64,000 nucleotides of DNA from Alphaproteobacteria bacterium. GTDB lineage: Bacteria; Pseudomonadota; Alphaproteobacteria; Oceanibaculales; Oceanibaculaceae. Below, in pieces: positions 59,567-64,000 of the stretch. The stretch's first letter is position 1. Each line of letters begins with the position of its first letter. A program made the translations under genes and the position numbers. The stretch covers positions 62,001 to 126,000 of the forward strand of contig JAHJHR010000017.1 of assembly GCA_018823745.1 (NCBI GenBank). Reading direction: 5' to 3'. The notes below the pieces were generated by a model. The model was not told the origin of the DNA. It worked only from the letters and a program-made list of their open reading frames with translations, and did no database searches.

Positions 59567-60004
59567 ATGCAGGATCTGACACTCGAAGCCGCCTCGATCA
59601 TCGTCGACGAAACGCTGCGCAAGGGCCGCGAGATGAAATTCGCCCCGCTGACCGTTGTCGTGCTTGATGCCGGCGGCCAGATGAAGGCGCTGAAGCGCGA
59701 GGATGGCTGCAGCCTGCTGCGCCCCCAGATCGCCATGGGCAAGGCCGCTGCTACGCTGGGCTTTGGTTTCGGTGGCCGGGAGTTGGCGCGCCGCGCGGCC
59801 AAGATGCCGGCCCTGTTCAATTCGCTGACCGCCATGGCGGACGGCAATTTCGTGCCGCTGCCCGGCGGCGTGATCATCAAGAACAAGGATGGCCGTATCC
59901 TGGGTGCCGTCGGCGTTACCGGCGATGTGTCGGAGAATGACGAGCTCTGCGCCATGGCCGGCATCGAAAAAGCCGGCCTGGTCGGCGATACCGGCGGGGA
60001 GTGA
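59567..60004 (+). CDS. GlcG/HbpS-family protein
   Basis: A 145-aa protein of the GlcG/HbpS fold: LTLEAASIIVDETLRKGREM, LTVVVLDAGGQMKALKREDGCSLLRP-type (two parts), KAAATLGFGFGGRELA and the C-terminal GGVIIKNKDGRILGAVGVTGD. Members bind heme or small ligands, or sit in glycolate or cobalamin operons; the role here is unclear. A perfect CGGAGG site precedes the ATG. Divergent from the peroxiredoxin gene, which fits a redox theme. Confidence 0.9.
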   Translation: MQDLTLEAASIIVDETLRKGREMKFAPLTVVVLDAGGQMKALKREDGCSLLRPQIAMGKAAATLGFGFGGRELARRAAKMPALFNSLTAMADGNFVPLPGGVIIKNKDGRILGAVGVTGDVSENDELCAMAGIEKAGLVGDTGGE

Positions 60005-60044
60005 CGCGGTTCGGCGTTCACTCAATTTCGCCCACTTCTCAAAC

Positions 60045-60087
60045 CGTCACCCCCGGCCCCAAGCTCCATGGGGTGCCGGGGGTGACG
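60045..60087. repeat. 13-bp intergenic inverted repeat
   Basis: CGTCACCCCCGGC and GCCGGGGGTGACG as perfect arms around a 17-base loop. It lies between two convergent genes and resembles the repeat at 42.36 kb, so both may belong to one dispersed family. Confidence 0.6.
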
Positions 60088-60109
60088 GGGTGGAGTAGAG
60101 CCCGCCCCC

Positions 60110-61723
60110 TCACACTTCCTTTTCCGCCGGCTCGAACGGCGCTTTCAGGGCCAGTTCGCGCAGCAGGAAAACCAGGCGCTCGAACAGACCGGTCAACTGC
60201 ATCAGCCCCAGCTTCTCCTCGCGGCTCAGCGCCACCGTGCCGTCCCCCAGGAAACTGCGGCGCACGCCTTCCATGACATCGCCGCGGTCGCCGGTAATCC
60301 GCTCGATCATCGCCATATCCTCGGCATCGCGGCTCTCCATCGCCTCGACATAGGACAGCAGCAGCGCATCCAGCCCTTCGACCAGGGCGACATGGATCAA
60401 CGCCAGCGACTGGCTCTGGTCCAGCATCGGCGCGGCGGCGACAAAATCCCGCAGCGTCACCTCGACGGCCGCCAGCCGGTCCTGACGGTCGATCAGACGG
60501 TAGATCCGGTCATGATTCTGTGCCGTCAGACTGCCATCGGCGATCTGCCCGAGATAGGGCTGCGCCTGATCGAGTACGGACACATAGGCCTGATGGAGTC
60601 GCGCCAGATTCTGCGTGCGGCCCGGCCCCTTCTCAAGCCGCAGAAGATCGACATAGCGCGGCAGGCGCAGCAGCAGGCGCAGCTGTTCCTGTTCCGCCAG
60701 CAATGCCGCGGTCGCCGGGTCGCGCGTGACATGCTCGCCCAGATAGGCAAGCTGCGAATCGGCCTCCAGCGGAGAGGTCGGATAGCGCTGTGCCAGCAGA
60801 CGCCCCGCCACCCCGATCAAGGGCAGCAGGAACAGGGCCGTGATGGAATTGAAAGCGAGGTAGCTGAGCGCAAGCTGCCGGTCAATATCGTCCGACAGGG
60901 TTTGCAACAGCGCCATCACCAGAGGCGTTTCAAGATAATGTTCAACGACAAACAATGTCAGCATCAGCAGGCAGCCGATCAGGTTGAAACCGACCTGGTA
61001 GATTGCCACCTGCCGTGCCGTCCCTTTCACCCCGCTGGACAGCATGTAGGTCACAGCACTGCTGCCCAGATTGGTGCCGTATATCACCAGCAAGGCCTGC
61101 TCGAAGCTGACAAAGCCATGGCTGAGAAAGCCGATCCCCAGCAGGGCCACGGTGATCGAGGACTGGCAGGCCGCCGACAGCGCCGCACCGATGGTGAAAG
61201 CGGCGGCGAGCGAGCCATCGAGCCCGGCCATCATGTCGGTAAAGAATGCCGAGTGGGCCAGCGGCACGGTGCCGGATTTCAGCAGCACCAGCCCGTAATA
61301 CAGCAGGCATAAGCCGAAGATCGCGTTCAGCGCGGTCTTCAAATGCTGCAGCCGGCCTACCGTCATCAGAATGCCGGTCAGCCCCAGCACCAGCATCACC
61401 ACAAGGCGGATATCCAGCGTGACCAGCAACAGGATCAGCGAACTGCCGATATTGCCGCCCAGCACGATCGGCAAGGCCCGCTTCGGCTCGATCATCCGCG
61501 CCATCAGCAGCCCGATCAGGATGAAGGTGACCACCGCCGTGCTTTGGATGATCGCGCCCAGAACCGCCCCCCAGAACAACCCCAGCACCGGGGAAGCGGC
61601 AACTCGCGCAATCGTAAGCTGGACGCTGCGGCCCACCATGTTGCGAAGGTTGGAGGTAAGCAGATTCTTGCCGACCAGAAACAGCCCCAGCCCGGCCAGG
61701 ATCGTGGCTATCGTCAACGCCAT
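60110..61723 (-). CDS. Na/Pi-cotransporter family protein, copy 1
   Basis: A 537-aa protein: two Na/Pi-cotransporter repeats with GAVLGAIIQSTAVVTFILIG and ALSAACQSSITVALLGIGFL (the QSS motifs of sodium phosphate transporters), about eight helices in total, then a PhoU-like helical C-terminus with AEDMAMIERITGDRGDVMEG. This is a phosphate or anion uptake family. ATG at 61723 was chosen because MALTIATIL begins at the same place as in the second copy; the frame from 61795 has no support. Confidence 0.9.
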   Translation of the reverse strand: MALTIATILAGLGLFLVGKNLLTSNLRNMVGRSVQLTIARVAASPVLGLFWGAVLGAIIQSTAVVTFILIGLLMARMIEPKRALPIVLGGNIGSSLILLLVTLDIRLVVMLVLGLTGILMTVGRLQHLKTALNAIFGLCLLYYGLVLLKSGTVPLAHSAFFTDMMAGLDGSLAAAFTIGAALSAACQSSITVALLGIGFLSHGFVSFEQALLVIYGTNLGSSAVTYMLSSGVKGTARQVAIYQVGFNLIGCLLMLTLFVVEHYLETPLVMALLQTLSDDIDRQLALSYLAFNSITALFLLPLIGVAGRLLAQRYPTSPLEADSQLAYLGEHVTRDPATAALLAEQEQLRLLLRLPRYVDLLRLEKGPGRTQNLARLHQAYVSVLDQAQPYLGQIADGSLTAQNHDRIYRLIDRQDRLAAVEVTLRDFVAAAPMLDQSQSLALIHVALVEGLDALLLSYVEAMESRDAEDMAMIERITGDRGDVMEGVRRSFLGDGTVALSREEKLGLMQLTGLFERLVFLLRELALKAPFEPAEKEV

Positions 61724-61833
61724 TTGAGAGGGCAGCCTTTTCCGGCGAGCTGAATCAAAGTGCCGGATATTGACCCAGCTGCAACCGGGCGGCAATTCGG
61801 AGAAAAGTGAATATTTTGTGACGTCAGAAGGGG

Positions 61834-63447
61834 TTACGTATTTGCCCCGGCGCTATCGAGCGGTGCCTTCAACGCCATATCGCGCAAAAGGAATACCAGC
61901 CTTTCGAACAGGCCGGTCAGTTGCATCAGCCCCAGCTTCTCCTCACGGCTCAGGGCCACCGTATCGTCACTCAGGAAGCTGCGGCGCACGCCTTCCATGA
62001 CATCGCCGCGGTCGCCGGTGATCCGCTCGATCATCGCCATATCCTCGGCATCGCCGCTTTCCATGCCATCGATACAGGTCAGCATGATGGCGTCTAGCCC
62101 TTCGACCAGGCCGGTTCGGATCGAAGCGAGCGTGGCGCTCCCCTCCAGAAGCGGCGCTGAGTCTGCAAAGTGCCGCAGCGCCTCCTCAATGCCCTCCAGC
62201 CGGTTATGCCGGTCGACCACGCGGTAGACGATGTCGTGATTCTCCGGGGTCAGCCCGTCCTCCGCCATGCTGTGGATATAGATTCCGGCCTGGCCATGCA
62301 CCGAGGCGAAGCTGTCATGCAGCTCGGTCAACCGCCGGGTACGGGCCAAGGGCTCATCCAGGCGCATCGCCTCTATATAGAGCGGCAGCCGGGCCATCAG
62401 GCGCAGCTGCTCCTTCTCCGCCATCAGGGTAGCGATCTCGGGATCGTCAATGCTGCGTTCGCTCAGATAGACGAGGCGCGAATCATCTTCCTGCCGGGTC
62501 GCCGGATACAGCTTCTCAAACAGCCGCTGCTGCGGCTTCAGCAACGGCACCAGAACGACAGCGGCGGCAACGTTGAACAGCAGACAAATGATCGCAAGCT
62601 GGTGCCCCAGATCCGATGACAGGCTTTGCACCAGCGCCATGAGCAGCGGCACATCACCAAGGGTTTCCACATAGAACAACGGCACCAGAACGACGCAGCC
62701 GACGATATTGAAAGCCACCTGGTACATCGCGACCTGACGTGCGGTGCCCCTGATCTTGCCCGAAAGCATCCAGGTCGAGATGCTGCTGCCTAGATTGGTG
62801 CCGTAAATGATCATCACCGCCTGCTCGAAGCTGAAAAAGCCGCTGCCGGCGAAAGTGATGGCCAGCAGCGCTACGGTGATCGAGGATTGGCAGATAACGG
62901 TCAGCAGTATGCCGATTGCCAGCGCCGCCATAGGCGAGCCATGGGTGCCCAGCATCATCTCTTGGAAGAACGGGTCCTCCGCGAAGGGGGCGGCCCCATG
63001 CGCCAGCAGCGTCAGCCCGTAATACAGCAGACACAGGCCGAAGACGGCACGCAGGATGGTCTGCCAATTGTTCAGCCGCTGGATCGTCAAGGCGATGCCG
63101 GTGGCACCCAGTGCCAGCAGCACGACGGTGGTAATGTCCATCGTCACCACGAAAATGATGAGCGACGAACCGATATTGGCGCCGATGATGATGGGAAACG
63201 CCCGGATCGGGTCGATCAACCGGGCCAGCAAAAGCCCGACCAGAATGAAGGTAGCGACCTGCGTGCTCTGGGTGATCGCCCCGAGGATCGCCCCCCACAG
63301 CAGACCCATGGCGAGCGATGAAGCGACGCGGGCAATGCCGAGCTGGATTTTCCGGCTGGCCAGACTGCGCAGATTGCTGGTCAGCATCTCGCTGCCAACG
63401 AAGAAAAGCCCCAGGCCCGCCAGAATAGTGGCGATCGTCAATGCCAT
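61834..63447 (-). CDS. Na/Pi-cotransporter family protein, copy 2
   Basis: A 537-aa paralogue of copy 1 with the same layout and the same start MALTIATILAGLGLF: QSTQVATFILVGLLLAR and QSSITVALLAITF motifs and a PhoU-like end. The two copies share an almost identical C-terminus while the membrane part differs more, so this end has been made similar again. It lies 110 bases upstream of copy 1 on the same strand; the two may form one unit. Confidence 0.9.
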   Translation of the reverse strand: MALTIATILAGLGLFFVGSEMLTSNLRSLASRKIQLGIARVASSLAMGLLWGAILGAITQSTQVATFILVGLLLARLIDPIRAFPIIIGANIGSSLIIFVVTMDITTVVLLALGATGIALTIQRLNNWQTILRAVFGLCLLYYGLTLLAHGAAPFAEDPFFQEMMLGTHGSPMAALAIGILLTVICQSSITVALLAITFAGSGFFSFEQAVMIIYGTNLGSSISTWMLSGKIRGTARQVAMYQVAFNIVGCVVLVPLFYVETLGDVPLLMALVQSLSSDLGHQLAIICLLFNVAAAVVLVPLLKPQQRLFEKLYPATRQEDDSRLVYLSERSIDDPEIATLMAEKEQLRLMARLPLYIEAMRLDEPLARTRRLTELHDSFASVHGQAGIYIHSMAEDGLTPENHDIVYRVVDRHNRLEGIEEALRHFADSAPLLEGSATLASIRTGLVEGLDAIMLTCIDGMESGDAEDMAMIERITGDRGDVMEGVRRSFLSDDTVALSREEKLGLMQLTGLFERLVFLLRDMALKAPLDSAGANT

Positions 63448-63636
63448 GAATGTGCTGCCCTGCCATCGTTACGCGCGCGCATAGTGACCGAGGCGCGGGC
63501 TGCACGCAATCCGGGCCAATGAGATTTGTCCTTTATTTTCCGTCCCTTGCGGACCTGGATACCTTAGGCGCCGGGACATCTGGTGCTTAGTCGCAATGCC
63601 CTGCGTATCAGGCGTCCCGAGGAGCATTACCGCGCC

Positions 63637-63671
63637 AAAAGAAAAGGCCGGGAACCCGAAGGCTCCCGGCC
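63637..63671 (-). terminator. terminator after catalase gene
   Basis: GGCCGGGAGCC and GGTTCCCGGCC arms with TTCG loop on the minus strand, followed by TTTTCTTTT. A textbook terminator about 60 bases after the catalase stop. Confidence 0.88.
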
Positions 63672-63728
63672 ATCTTCCGCGCGCCGGCCGTTGGCGACAA
63701 ACCCGGCCGTCGCGCCGGAGAAATCGCC

Positions 63729-64000
63729 TTACTCGGCGGCGATGCTCCCGGCCGCGCGCGCCAGAGCCTGGCGCACGCCGGCGCCATAGGCCGGGTCGGC
63801 CTTGTCGAAATGCACCAGCTGGCGGTCAATGATCGCCTGCGGCACACCACCCATGGCGGCCGCGATATTGCTGAACAGCTGCTGCTTCTGGCTGTCCGAC
63901 ATCAGCCGGAACAGATTACCCGGCTGGGTGTAGTCGTCATTGCCTTCGCGGTGGTTATACCGGTCAGCATCACCGGAGATCTTCAGCGGCGGCTCAGCCA
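63729..64000 (-). CDS. catalase, C-terminal part (cut by window edge)
   Basis: The last 89 codons of a catalase are visible; the start lies beyond the window. The translated end reads [20 protein letters not shown] then [18 protein letters not shown], a marker of the wrapping and C-terminal helical part of clade 3-type catalases, and finishes [14 protein letters not shown] before a TAA at 63729-63731. Catalase breaks down hydrogen peroxide. The heme site and active residues are outside the window, so only the family is certain. Confidence 0.88.
   Translation of the reverse strand, partial: AEPPLKISGDADRYNHREGNDDYTQPGNLFRLMSDSQKQQLFSNIAAAMGGVPQAIIDRQLVHFDKADPAYGAGVRQALARAAGSIAAE

Overview
The window is about 64 kb of GC-rich DNA from an alphaproteobacterium, most likely Rhodospirillales-like. 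This placement is an inference from gene content: the flagellar regulators FliX, FlbT and FlaF, a MotE-type protein, an FlgJ without a muramidase domain, short flagellins, and sigma-54-type (GG-N10-GC) sites in front of flagellar units. I see no rRNA, tRNA, CRISPR array, insertion sequence or phage.

1-25.6 kb is a flagellar and chemotaxis island. fliP (+) meets a leftward block that reads, in transcription order, fliL, fliM, a DUF6468-type gene, motE, cheY, cheZ, two MotB-like genes and a large periplasmic AMIN-like/TPR protein. Rightward, flgF-flgG-flgA-flgH form the rod and ring unit. A DksA-like gene and fliX face divergently from flgI-flgJ-flgN. Leftward again are a FlaG-like gene, flgK-flgL, and a flagellin region with three flagellin genes and two separate flbT-flaF pairs. 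Six candidate sigma-54 promoters fall at the expected places. FliX (partner of the sigma-54 activator FlbD in Caulobacter) and two FlbT/FlaF sets (post-transcriptional flagellin control) suggest layered regulation.

25.8-32.3 kb is a metabolic block: aspartate dehydrogenase divergent from a tripartite tricarboxylate transporter (tctC-tctB-tctA), then an ACT-like small protein divergent from a thiamine-diphosphate enzyme. 32.6-35.6 kb holds a secreted Cache/PDC-like protein next to a CHASE3 chemoreceptor, and a PAS-type protein. 35.6-46.9 kb is mixed metabolism and signalling: class V aminotransferase, HhH-GPD protein with an iron-sulfur motif, amidase, RidA, RutD-like hydrolase, an Hpt-REC-REC-GGDEF protein, metZ-osmC-ATP-grasp operon, LysE exporter, DUF3297 and an HD-GYP protein. 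46.9-50.5 kb carries a sigma/anti-sigma pair with a DUF4394 protein and a membrane diguanylate cyclase.

50.6-57.8 kb is an apparent catabolic operon: a C45 acyltransferase/peptidase, a dipeptide-type ABC importer (binding protein, two permeases, fused double ATPase) and a divergent GntR regulator that seems to carry two winged-helix regions, with a palindromic candidate operator between them. 57.9-64 kb holds a tandem universal stress protein, a peroxiredoxin, a GlcG/HbpS-like protein, two tandem Na/Pi-cotransporter paralogues with homogenised 3' ends, and the C-terminus of a catalase cut by the window edge.

The most unusual material is the envelope/stator-like cluster at 0.8-7 kb, the doubled FlbT-FlaF/flagellin region, and the C45-ABC-GntR operon.
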